Positions 27,078 to 35,596 of a stretch of DNA of 64,000 bases are shown piece after piece. Both the position numbers and the translations under genes were made by a program. Under the pieces are notes generated by a model, which saw only the letters and a list, made by a program, of their open reading frames with translations, made no database searches and was not told the origin of the DNA. Source of the stretch: VXNE01 sp965203615 (GTDB lineage: Bacteria; Pseudomonadota; Gammaproteobacteria; Pseudomonadales; Azotimanducaceae); assembly GCA_965203615.1 (NCBI GenBank), contig OZ241900.1, forward strand, positions 1,178,001-1,242,000, in the 5' to 3' direction. Each line of letters opens with the position of its first letter. The stretch's first letter is position 1.

Positions 27078-27719
27078 CTACGAATGGAAGGCCAGGACAT
27101 CCGCGCGGCCGATGCCTCCGGCGTACTCATCGTCCAAGCGCCGGGGACATCCCGTGAAACGTGAGCAGGTCAAGTTCTTTTCCGCCGCATGGGCTCTCGC
27201 CCGCTCTTCAATGATCCCGGTCCGGGTTTCGAGCCTTTCGAGCCCCGACTTCGGTTCGCCTGCCTTCGCGTTCCCATCCCACAAGGACGCATACAACGCA
27301 ACCATCCCCCACTGTAGCTTTTCGGTCTGGGTCAGCGCGTTACAAATGCGCTCGACATCCCGCTTCACGTTGGCGTAGGTGACGAACGTCACCTCCTTGA
27401 TCTCGACGATCCCCAGGATTCCCGTCGAGCCGGGACCCCACACCGCAATATCGAAACGGCCTTGATCCGGCAGGTCCGCAGTTCGTTCCTCACTTTTCCC
27501 GCCGCCCGACCAGACGAGGGTCTCGGTGATGTTCTGCTCCAAGGTCGCATATCTGCCTTTCCGATCAGCCAGCTGTTCGGCAACTTTCACGGTGCAGTAG
27601 TACTCCGGCGCTTTGTGAAGTTCCCAACCACCCGAAAGCCCGCAATAGAGATCCGCTGCGCGGTCGAAGCCGGCAATCACGTCCCGCGCCATTCGCCAGA
27701 CTGAATCGTCAAACGGCAT
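27078..27719 (-). CDS. Putative PD-(D/E)XK-type nuclease-like protein of unknown family
   Basis: A 213-aa protein with ATG at 27719. The only recognisable signal is RFDIAVW followed by ILGIVEIKEV: Asp90, Glu106 and Lys108 fit a PD-(D/E)XK core, with a helix-forming segment after. The N-terminus (AADLYCGLSGGWELHKAPEYY) and the C-terminal helices match no family I know. It lies between the NucS-like gene and a decayed ATPase, all on the same strand with gaps of 143-170 bp. A restriction-like or defence role is a guess from context. Confidence 0.65.
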   Translation of the reverse strand: MPFDDSVWRMARDVIAGFDRAADLYCGLSGGWELHKAPEYYCTVKVAEQLADRKGRYATLEQNITETLVWSGGGKSEERTADLPDQGRFDIAVWGPGSTGILGIVEIKEVTFVTYANVKRDVERICNALTQTEKLQWGMVALYASLWDGNAKAGEPKSGLERLETRTGIIEERARAHAAEKNLTCSRFTGCPRRLDDEYAGGIGRADVLAFHS

Positions 27720-27861
27720 CCGCGACCTCTCCCTTTCGCGTCAGACCACCGAGAGTCTACGCTCCCACAAGGATGGTCAACACACCCATTTCAAGCAAAG
27801 TTAACCGGGTTTATCGAAATTCGATAACTTCCATTTGGCTGTGGAGGACACCCGCGCGGAA

Positions 27862-29034
27862 TCAACCACCATCGTCGAATGTGATGACTCGGCGCAGGTA
27901 GGCGTGGAACAGGGGCACCGTGAATGCGGTATCACCGTGGGCGGGGCTATAGATCATCCCCTTTGCGATGAGTTTCGCTCGGGTCGGTGCCACTGCTCTC
28001 ACGGAGCGGGCCAGAGTTTCAGCGACTTCACCGGAGCGATGCGGTCCCGCGCCGCGCTCGGCCATGGCCCGAAGTTAGTGTTTTTCGGACGGTGCCAAGC
28101 GGTCGAATCGGGCGCGAAAAAAGCTTGCGTCGAGTTCGGCGGTGGCCTCCCGGCTCGCCGTTTCGACATCGGCCATCTGCACGGGAGAGGCGCTCGCGCA
28201 GTCCCAGCAGTGCTTTCCCCATTCCTGGAGGAAGTACGGGTAGCAACCGGTTTCGCGCAACACCATCGCGAGCGCGTCGTCATCGAATGCCACCCCCAGC
28301 CGGTTCGCCGGAGCTTCGATGCCACGGGCCGCATCGTCAGACAGCGGACCGATTTCGGGAAAGGTGAACAACCTCTCCGCGTAGGATTTGGCGCAGGCCG
28401 TGCGCGCAACAAGCTGTGGGAGGCCGGCACCCACCAAAGTGACTGGCAACTGACGCTGGGCGGCACGGTGCAAGGCTGCGATGAGCGCCGACAACTCCCC
28501 CTCCTGACGTATTGCAACTCGTCGATGAAAAGCGCGAGCGCCGTGTCCTGTTCACGCGCCGCTTCCCCGACGGTCTCGACCAGGGCCGTGAGGTCCGCAT
28601 CGAGATTACCGCTATCGGCGAGACCCGGTTTCGGGGCCATGTCCAAACTAATGTTGAAATCCTGGCTGCCGACCTTGATGGTGCCAACCAACCCCGCCAA
28701 CGCCCTCAGGGCGCGATGCACTGCGCGACTTGTCGCCGCACGGCGGCTGAGCCGCACCAGCGCAGCGTGCAGCGGCGGGCGGCAATGACTGGTCTTCCGG
28801 GGCCTCCAACAGAATCGTGGTGAACCCCCGACAACGGGCATCTTCACTCATGCGGTTCAACAGCACGGTCTTTCCCACGCCGCGCAAACCGACCATCAGG
28901 ATGCTCTTGGCGGCCAGACCATTCCGGATGAGGTCCAGCGCGATGGCCGCGTCTTCGATCAGCGCGTCGCGACCCGCGAGTTCCGGCGGTGGCGCGCCCA
29001 CGCCGGGTGCGTAAGGGTTGGTTCGGGGGTCCAT
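27862..29034 (-). pseudogene. AAA ATPase (AAA_16/ORC-like) inactivated by two frameshifts and a nonsense codon
   Basis: One about 390-residue ATPase can be followed from ATG 29034 to 27862 through shifting frames. N-terminal part: PPPELAGRDALIEDAAIAL and the P-loop MVGLRGVGKTVLLNRM. After APEDQSLP (about 28785) the sequence continues in another frame (ALVRLSRRAATSRAVHRAL ... LALFIDELQYV, Walker B). Near 28505, within AGGAGGGGG, it shifts again (ELSALIAALHR ... FTFPEIGPLSDDAA). At 28075-28077 a TAA stands where the family has tyrosine (PSEK-x-Y-LRAMAE), after which the same frame continues to MIYSPAHGDTAFTVPLF and the real stop. Such single-protein ATPases are common in accessory regions. The lesions are independent, so the gene is dead unless the assembly is faulty. 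Confidence 0.88.
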
Positions 29035-29180
29035 TTCAACCGAAGTTAGCCCGAGTTACCAAAAATCGCGAACTTTCTTGGGGGTCGTATCGAAAGCCAA
29101 TGTCCGTCAGTCCGGGTGGCTTGACGGTTTCCGGCCGAGAACCTCGGTGCGGCCTTCACGCCACCGAAATCCGGTCCCAG

Positions 29181-30185
29181 CTACAGCAGCTCTTCTGCCA
29201 TGAAACGCAGCGTCTCCGGATCCGAAGAGCCGACTTTCAGCATCGTCACCGGACTCTCTTTCCAAGCCTGCAAACGATCGCGGATCCGTTCCTTCGGGCC
29301 GACCAGGGAGATCTCGTCGCACAGTTCCCGGGGCACGGCTGCGATGGCCTCGTCCCTGCGCCCGCCCAGGAACAGTTCCTGGATCCGTTCGGCTTCTTCG
29401 CCAAAGCCCATGCGGGTCACGTGGTCCTTGTGCACGTTGAAGCTCTTCGCCCCCATGCCACCGACATAGAAGCCGACGTTCTGCCTGACCTGGTCCAGCG
29501 CGCGATCGACGTCGTCGTCGATAATGACAGTCGCGCCCGCCGCAATCTCGAAGTCCCGGTTGCGAATCGCGAAGGCATCCTTGTACATCTCCCGCATGCG
29601 GTAGGGTGAAAGGAACATCGGGAGCCAGCCGTCGCAGATCTCGGCACCCAACGCGACGTTCTTCGGCCCCTCCGCCCCGAGGTAGACCGGAATGTGCTCG
29701 CGAATCGGGTGCAGGATCAGCTTCAGCGGCTTGCCGAGTCCCGTGCCGCCGGGCAGCGGCAACCGGTAGTGCCTGCCGTCGAAGGAAACCGGGTCCTGGC
29801 GCGCAACGATCTGGCGGAAGATCGACACCCACTCACGCGTGCGCTCAAGCGGTCTGGGATACGGCTGCCCGTACCAGCCCTCCACCACCTGGGGCCCGGA
29901 AACGCCAATGCCGAGGATCAGGCGACCGTTCGACAGGTAATCGAGCGATACCGCGTGCATGGCAGCGCTCGCCGGGGTGCGAGCCGAGATCTGCATGATG
30001 GATGTGCCGAGCTTGATGCGTTCCGTGTTCGCGCCGATCCACGCGAGCGGCGTGAAGCAGTCCGAGCCGTAAATCTCCGACGTCCAGATCGTGTCGTAGC
30101 CCAGGGACTCGGCCTCCCTGGCCAGTTTGACGATGCGCGCTCCCCCCGCCGGTCCGAGCGGTCCGATTCCCAACCCTAGCTTCAT
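29181..30185 (-). CDS. LLM-class F420/FMN-dependent oxidoreductase
   Basis: A 334-aa protein from ATG 30185 (start MKLGLGIG). The TIM-barrel luciferase-like fold is seen in YDTIWTSEIYGSDCFTPLAWIGANTERIKLGTSIMQISARTPA and LDYLSNGRLILGIGVSGPQVVEGWYGQPY. The SISQISART-like stretch and QVVEGW are characteristic of the F420-dependent LLM group. The C-terminal 60 residues contain VGPKERIRDRLQAW, also usual for that group. Cofactor choice (F420 or FMN) cannot be settled, since F420 biosynthesis genes are not in the window. Confidence 0.9.
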   Translation of the reverse strand: MKLGLGIGPLGPAGGARIVKLAREAESLGYDTIWTSEIYGSDCFTPLAWIGANTERIKLGTSIMQISARTPASAAMHAVSLDYLSNGRLILGIGVSGPQVVEGWYGQPYPRPLERTREWVSIFRQIVARQDPVSFDGRHYRLPLPGGTGLGKPLKLILHPIREHIPVYLGAEGPKNVALGAEICDGWLPMFLSPYRMREMYKDAFAIRNRDFEIAAGATVIIDDDVDRALDQVRQNVGFYVGGMGAKSFNVHKDHVTRMGFGEEAERIQELFLGGRRDEAIAAVPRELCDEISLVGPKERIRDRLQAWKESPVTMLKVGSSDPETLRFMAEELL

Positions 30186-30299
30186 TGCACACCCTCCCCA
30201 GAACAAGGCCGAAAAGCTTACACTCCCCGCCCCACCCCATGAACAATGCGCCCAAGATGGACTGCATGACTCTCTACGACCAGCGGATCAGCCACTAAC

Positions 30300-31655
30300 G
30301 TGCAGCGAAACAGCCCGGCGCCACCTCTTCACCAACAGCACGACGGACGCGAAACCCTCGTCCTGAGCGAACGGCGCTGGCTGCGGTTCGGCGCATTCTG
30401 CGCGTTCTACTTCGCCCAGGGCGTGCCCATCGGGCTTCTGTCGGTCGCCATACCCGCGTGGCTTGCCGAAGAAGGTGCGTCCGTCGGCGAGATAGCCTGG
30501 TTCACGGGATGGGTATCGTTGCCATGGGCACTCAAGCTGGTAGCCGGCCCGTTCATGGACCGGTTCAAGTTCCCGCCTATGGGCTTTCGGAGACCGTGGG
30601 TCATGGGCGCACAGGGCGGATTGGCACTGTCCCTGGTGGCACTGGCGGCCGTGGGTACTGTCGACGTGCAGTTCCTCACACCACTCATGGTGATGGGTTT
30701 CATCGTCAACGCCTTCGCCGCAACCCAGGATGTCGCGGTGGACGGCATGGCCATCGACATCCTGCCCGAGGGTGAACGCGGCAGGGCCAACGCGTTCATG
30801 GCGGCCGGGCAGGTCTGCGGATTCTCCGCCTACGGCGCATTGTGCGGGACGCTGCTTCCGATGGTCGGCCTACCGGTCACCGCGCTGGTCTGTGCCGTGA
30901 CGGTCGTCGCGATCTTTGTTCTGGTGGCCGCCGTTCGGGAACGTCCCGGGGAGCGGAGGCTGCCGTGGACTCCCGGGGAGGCTGCACCGAGGGAAGGGGC
31001 CGACCTGGGTATCGTGGATATCTTCCGGGACCTCATTCGCGTCCTGGTCCTCCCCATGAGCCTGCTGCTCATCGCAGTTGAATTCCTGAACCGCGCCCGC
31101 GACGGCATCGCGCTGGCGGTCTTCCCAAGTTTCGCGGTGACCGAACTCAGTGTGACCGCAGCGCAATACAGTCGGTTCGTGAGCGCGATTGGAGTGATCG
31201 CAGCAGTCGTCGGCGTCCTGCTTGGTCCCTTCATCGACCGACACGGGGCGAAACGGTTCCTTCTGGTCTCCCTTGTCATCAGTGCGGCATGTCATGTCGC
31301 GGCGGGATTGCTCACCGACCTATGGCAGGACAGAAATTTCATCATCGCCCTCTATTTTGTGGGGGCCGTGGCGAGTCAACTCATCTTCGTGGCGATCATC
31401 GCCCTGTTCATGAACCTGTGCTGGACATCGATAGCTGCAACCCAGTTCTCCGTCTACATGGCACTTGCCAACCTGAGCCGCACCATCGGCGGACTCCTGT
31501 TTGCGCTGGTTGCGGACGACATGGGCTTCAGCGAGCACTTCCTGATCATGGCGGGACTGCTGATACTGGCCGCCCTGGTCCTGCTGCCTTTCGACCATGT
31601 GTCAAGTTCGCGCCGCCTGAAGCAAGTCATGGATCCGGGCGGAGCGAATCGGTGA
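30300..31655 (+). CDS. Major facilitator superfamily transporter, AmpG-like
   Basis: A 451-aa membrane protein from GTG 30300. About 12 hydrophobic segments are visible, with the AmpG-type first segment FYFAQGVPIGLLSVAIPAWL, the loop WALKLVAGPFMDRF and the segment AFAATQDVAVDGMAID that is diagnostic for the AmpG/PAT family. AmpG imports muropeptides in Enterobacteria; distant homologs carry other solutes or acetyl-CoA, so the substrate here is uncertain. Its stop overlaps the GTG of the PhyH gene (GTGA, 31652-31655), making co-translation likely. Confidence 0.9.
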   Translation: MQRNSPAPPLHQQHDGRETLVLSERRWLRFGAFCAFYFAQGVPIGLLSVAIPAWLAEEGASVGEIAWFTGWVSLPWALKLVAGPFMDRFKFPPMGFRRPWVMGAQGGLALSLVALAAVGTVDVQFLTPLMVMGFIVNAFAATQDVAVDGMAIDILPEGERGRANAFMAAGQVCGFSAYGALCGTLLPMVGLPVTALVCAVTVVAIFVLVAAVRERPGERRLPWTPGEAAPREGADLGIVDIFRDLIRVLVLPMSLLLIAVEFLNRARDGIALAVFPSFAVTELSVTAAQYSRFVSAIGVIAAVVGVLLGPFIDRHGAKRFLLVSLVISAACHVAAGLLTDLWQDRNFIIALYFVGAVASQLIFVAIIALFMNLCWTSIAATQFSVYMALANLSRTIGGLLFALVADDMGFSEHFLIMAGLLILAALVLLPFDHVSSSRRLKQVMDPGGANR

Positions 31656-32491
31656 CCAGCGCCATCGAGGAAACAGGCGACCTGGTGGTCGACGGCGTCA
31701 ACATCACCCAACGCGTCGCCCAGATCGACGACCGGGGCTACACGATCATTCCGGACTTCATCACACCCGACGAGGTCTCACGCCTCCGCCACGCCTTCAA
31801 CACCGAGGTGCACATCACCCGGGCGTTCGGCCTCGGCGCAACCGGCAGGACATGGCGTGCCCACAACCTGCTCGCCAAGACTCGGGCCGTGGATTACCTG
31901 TTCCTCGACGCGCGGGTGCGGGCGCTGGTGGAAGGCGTGATCGGCAAGTACTCCCAGATCAATGTCACGACGCTCTTCAACGTGCTTCCCGGCGAGAAGC
32001 GGCAGATCCTGCACCAGGACGACGGCCTCTGGCCGATCCCCCGGCCGCACCCGCACTTCCTCTGCAACGCGCTCATCGCCCTCGACGACTTCGATGTCGA
32101 GAACGGCGCCACGCACATTGTCCCCTACAGCCACAGGTGGCACGACCGCCCGATCGACCAGGATATCGAGACGATGCAGGTGACCATGCGCTCGGGGACG
32201 TTGCTCATGTGGGAGGGCGGACTCTGGCACGGCGGCGGCGCGAATCCCTCGAAAGACCGCGAGCGGATGGGCTTCTTCATGAGCCACATCGTCACCCACC
32301 TGCGCCCCCAGGAAATCCAGCTACTCGCCGTGCCGCGCGACATCGCGCGCGAACTGCCGGAGACGCTGCAGCGCCTGCTCGGCTACCATCGCTTCGGCCT
32401 GGGCGTCGACGGGCGTCATCCGCTCGACGTGCTCCAGGACGGCGTCGTCATCAATCCAAACGCCAGACCGGCTTCTCAACAAAGGAACTGA
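31652..32491 (+). CDS. Phytanoyl-CoA dioxygenase (PhyH) family protein
   Basis: A 279-aa protein, GTG start overlapping the MFS stop by 4 bp. The iron ligands are His121 and Asp123 (HQDDGLW) and His193 (GGLWHGGGANPSKDRER), and the arginine for 2-oxoglutarate follows (RERMGFF). This makes it a probable Fe(II)/2-oxoglutarate hydroxylase of an unknown small molecule. With a transporter directly upstream and SDR enzymes directly downstream (3-bp gap), a catabolic or tailoring operon is plausible. The last 15 codons were copied in the downstream duplication (see 33647). Confidence 0.9.
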   Translation: MTSAIEETGDLVVDGVNITQRVAQIDDRGYTIIPDFITPDEVSRLRHAFNTEVHITRAFGLGATGRTWRAHNLLAKTRAVDYLFLDARVRALVEGVIGKYSQINVTTLFNVLPGEKRQILHQDDGLWPIPRPHPHFLCNALIALDDFDVENGATHIVPYSHRWHDRPIDQDIETMQVTMRSGTLLMWEGGLWHGGGANPSKDRERMGFFMSHIVTHLRPQEIQLLAVPRDIARELPETLQRLLGYHRFGLGVDGRHPLDVLQDGVVINPNARPASQQRN

Positions 32492-32494
32492 ACC

Positions 32495-33625
32495 ATGCCC
32501 GCAATCTCTCCCCTCGACGGCCCCGTGGCGGTCACCGGCTGCTCCGGAAACACCGGCGGACACATGGTCCGCGAACTGGCGGTCCAGGGATACGAGGTCC
32601 GCGCCTGCATCCGCGACGCGAACTCGTGGCGCGGGAAGGACTCCGTCGGATACCTGGGCCGCCTTCCGCGCGTTGAGGTCATGGACGGCTGCGACCTGTT
32701 CACGCCGGGGTCCTACAACACCGCTTTCGAAGGCTGCACCGCCGTCTTCCACACCGCCGCCGTCCTCGGCAACTCGGCGGACGGCAAGTCCCAGCCGCTG
32801 GGCAGCGGCGACAGGTCGACGGATGTCTTCAATGGCGGCGTCATCGGCACGCAAAACGTCATCGACGCCATCAATGCAAGCGGCAGCGTCAGGCGTCTCG
32901 TCTACACGAGTTCGATGGCCGCCGTTCACGGGATAGGGGAAGCCCGCCAGATTGTTCCCGCGGGCCATGAGTGGACGGAGGCCGACTGGGCGTCCAACGG
33001 AATCGACCCCGAGAAATGGCAAAGCCCGGACAACGCCTATGCCAGGAGCAAGGTCGAAACGGAGCGACTGATCAATGCCGCCGCAGACGCGAGCGGCGGC
33101 AGTTGGGACGCGGTCACCCTGCTCCCCGCGATGATATGCGGCCCGATCCTGTTCAAGGCCCAGGTCGGCCAATGGATCGAACAGATCGGGCGCATCGCCA
33201 GCGGCCTCGGGACGACATGGTTGTCGGAGTACGACCACTACTACAACATCATCGATGTCCGGGACCTCGTGAAGGCGCATCGCCTGGCCGCGGAATCACC
33301 CGTGGACCACCGCGCAACGGCCGGCGGCAGCCGCTACGTGATGCACGGCTCCGGCGGCCGTTCGGCGCTTCGACTCGGCACCGAGGTCAGGGCGATCATC
33401 CACGAGTACTTCCCCGCGTTCACGCTGGGCAAACCGAAGACTGTGACCGCCAGCGGCGAGCCCATCACCGTGCAGTCCACCGCGGTGAACGACTGCAAGA
33501 AAGCCAAGTCGGTGCTGGGCGCGACCATACGTCCCGTGGAGGATACGATCCGCGCAATCGTGGAGACGTCGATCGAACTCGGCATCATAGAGCCGCAGCT
33601 TGCCGAACCCGCGCGCGATACGTAG
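32495..33625 (+). CDS. NAD(P)-dependent epimerase/dehydratase (extended SDR), copy 1
   Basis: A 376-aa protein with AGGAAC just before ATG 32495. N-terminal nucleotide motif VAVTGCSGNTGGHMVREL (a GxxGxxG variant), the NAD-binding VFHTAAVLGNS region, YTSSMAA, and the catalytic Tyr-Lys pair in NAYARSKVETERL. It resembles dihydroflavonol-reductase/cinnamoyl-CoA-reductase-like SDRs, which reduce carbonyls next to aromatic rings. Together with PhyH and the second SDR copy it forms a short operon. The next gene begins with an almost identical sequence. Confidence 0.92.
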   Translation: MPAISPLDGPVAVTGCSGNTGGHMVRELAVQGYEVRACIRDANSWRGKDSVGYLGRLPRVEVMDGCDLFTPGSYNTAFEGCTAVFHTAAVLGNSADGKSQPLGSGDRSTDVFNGGVIGTQNVIDAINASGSVRRLVYTSSMAAVHGIGEARQIVPAGHEWTEADWASNGIDPEKWQSPDNAYARSKVETERLINAAADASGGSWDAVTLLPAMICGPILFKAQVGQWIEQIGRIASGLGTTWLSEYDHYYNIIDVRDLVKAHRLAAESPVDHRATAGGSRYVMHGSGGRSALRLGTEVRAIIHEYFPAFTLGKPKTVTASGEPITVQSTAVNDCKKAKSVLGATIRPVEDTIRAIVETSIELGIIEPQLAEPARDT

Positions 33626-33646
33626 CGGAACGGCCAAGTTACCCGA

Positions 33647-34806
33647 CGTCATCAATCCGAACGCCACACCGGCTTCCCAACACAGGAACTGAACCATGCC
33701 TGCAATATCTCCCCTCGACGGCCCCGTGGCGGTCACCGGCTGCTCCGGGTTCACCGGCGGACACATGGTCCGCGAACTCGTGCTCCAGGGATACGACGTG
33801 CGCGCCTGCATCCGGGACGCGAACTCGTGGCGCGGAAAGGACTGCGTCGACTACCTGAGACGCCTGCCGCGGGTCGAGATCATCGACGGCTGCGACCTGT
33901 TCACACCGGGCTCGTACCACGCCGCGTTCGAGGGCTGCACCGCCGTCTTCCACACCGCCGCCGTCCTCGGCAACTCGGCCAACCTGGAATCCCAGCCGCT
34001 CGGCAGCGGCGACACGTCCATGGACGTCTTCAACGGCGGTGTCACCGGCACGCAGAACGTCATCGACGCGATCAACGCCAGCGGCAGCGTCAGGAGGCTC
34101 GTCTACACGAGTTCCATGGCCGCCGTGCGCGGCTCCAGGCACACGCGCCGCACCGGTCCCGCGGACTACGAGTGGACCGAGACCGACTGGGCATACGAGG
34201 GAATCGATCCGGAAATCTGGGAGAGTCCCCGCAATGCCTACGCGAGAAGCAAGGTCGAAACGGAACGCCTGGTCAACGAGGCGGCTGACGCCAGCGGCGG
34301 CAGGTGGGATGCGATCACCATGGCGCCGGCCATGATCTGCGGTCCCATCCTGTTCAAGGCCCAGGTCGGCCAGTGGATCGAACAGATCGGCCGCCTGGCG
34401 GCGGGCCTCCCGACCGCGTGGCCGTCGAAGTACGACATGTACTACGACATCATCGATGTGCGCGACCTGGTAAAGGCCGAACGCCTGGCGGCGGAATCAA
34501 CCGTCGACCACAGGGCGACCGTCGGGGGACCGCGCTACGTGATGCACGGCACCGGCGGCCATTCCGCGCTTCGCCTGGGGACCGAGGTCACGGCCATGAT
34601 CCACGAGTACTTCCCCTCCTTCGTGCTCGGTGAGCCCGCGACGGTGACAAGCGGCGGCGAACGCATCACCGTCGAGGCCAACGGCGTGAACGACTGCAAG
34701 AAGGCCAAGTCGGTCCTCGGCGCAACCATCCGTCCCGTGGAAGACACGGTCCGCGCGGTAATCGAGACGTCGATAGAACTCGGGGTCATAGAACCTCAGG
34801 TCGCCG
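33647..34806 (+). repeat. Second copy of a 1.16-kb tandem duplication (first copy 32446-33605)
   Basis: The two copies run without gaps at a constant offset of 1,201 bp. The duplicated unit begins in the last codons of the PhyH gene, so copy 2 carries a leftover of the PhyH C-terminus (GTCATCAATCCGAACGCC... AGGAACTGA at 33649-33693) and the same ribosome site and start context before the second SDR gene. Homology stops near 34806, after EPQ(L/V)AE, where copy 1 ends its protein and copy 2 continues into new domains. Copies differ at many third positions but keep the frame, so both appear to be under selection. Confidence 0.9.
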
Positions 34807-35579
34807 AGACTTCGGTGGCGAGCGGTACCGGCCGATTCACATCCCCGGAGGACGCATATTGGGAGTTCTTCCGCGCCGATCGCGCCAAGGACGCGAAGCG
34901 CTGGGCCGACGTCATGAGCTATCCCCACGTCCGCGTCGCCGCGCCGACGGGAAGCGCCTGTTTCGAGACGCCCGAAGCCTACGCATCGAACGCGTCGTGG
35001 GAGGCGAGGGAAGCGACCGGCTGGGTGCTTTCGCGGGGCGTCCAACCCGTTCGGCTGCACGAGTCCCCCGACAAGGTCCATCTCGCCGGCGGCTGGACCC
35101 GCTATGACATCGACAACGAGCCGATCCTCTCGAATCGCGTGACATACGTTCTCACCCGAATCGACGGCCGCTGGGGTATCCAGGCCCGCTTCGGCACCGA
35201 TTCGTTCGACGAGAACGAGAGTTACGAGTCGGCGGCTGCCGCGGCGGTCAATGTCGTCGAACGCTTCCTTGCGGCGCTCGGCGGTGGCAACTTCGAAGCC
35301 TGCGCCGGCCTGTGCAGCTACCCGCTGATCGAAGTGGGCATCGGAGAAGTGCAGCGACTGGACGGTGCCGCCGCCCGGCGAAGGTTCGCCAACATGACCG
35401 ACAGGACCGAAGCAAGCGAGATACGGGCTGCCCAGTCGGGGTCCGACGGCGTGGTCGTCAGCGTGACAGCCGGCGGCCGGACCGGCCAGGCGGTCGACGC
35501 TGTCTATCTCGTCGGCAACCGCGAAGAGCAGTGGTTGATCACCGGCATCTCCACCATCGCCGGACCGCAAGGCGACTAA
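33696..35579 (+). CDS. Extended SDR fused to two NTF2/SnoaL-like domains, copy 2
   Basis: A 627-aa protein with ATG 33696. Residues 1-about 375 duplicate the upstream SDR (VTGCSGFTGGHMVREL; YARSKVETERL), including the Tyr-Lys pair. From about residue 385 it adds two NTF2-like modules: GRFTSPEDAYWEFFRADRAKDAKRWADVMSY ... LTRIDGRWGIQARFG, then AAAAVNVVERFLAALGGGNFEACAGLCSYP ... YLVGNREEQWLITGIST. Such domains often act as isomerases, dehydratases or ligand-binding units. A fusion following tandem duplication implies a substrate-channelling or regulatory role, not shown by sequence alone. Confidence 0.9.
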   Translation: MPAISPLDGPVAVTGCSGFTGGHMVRELVLQGYDVRACIRDANSWRGKDCVDYLRRLPRVEIIDGCDLFTPGSYHAAFEGCTAVFHTAAVLGNSANLESQPLGSGDTSMDVFNGGVTGTQNVIDAINASGSVRRLVYTSSMAAVRGSRHTRRTGPADYEWTETDWAYEGIDPEIWESPRNAYARSKVETERLVNEAADASGGRWDAITMAPAMICGPILFKAQVGQWIEQIGRLAAGLPTAWPSKYDMYYDIIDVRDLVKAERLAAESTVDHRATVGGPRYVMHGTGGHSALRLGTEVTAMIHEYFPSFVLGEPATVTSGGERITVEANGVNDCKKAKSVLGATIRPVEDTVRAVIETSIELGVIEPQVAETSVASGTGRFTSPEDAYWEFFRADRAKDAKRWADVMSYPHVRVAAPTGSACFETPEAYASNASWEAREATGWVLSRGVQPVRLHESPDKVHLAGGWTRYDIDNEPILSNRVTYVLTRIDGRWGIQARFGTDSFDENESYESAAAAAVNVVERFLAALGGGNFEACAGLCSYPLIEVGIGEVQRLDGAAARRRFANMTDRTEASEIRAAQSGSDGVVVSVTAGGRTGQAVDAVYLVGNREEQWLITGISTIAGPQGD

Positions 35580-35596
35580 TCCCCGGAGGAAGGACC

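Noticed and set aside
27078..29034. Complete restriction-modification system
   Set aside because: No methyltransferase or specificity subunit is encoded nearby.
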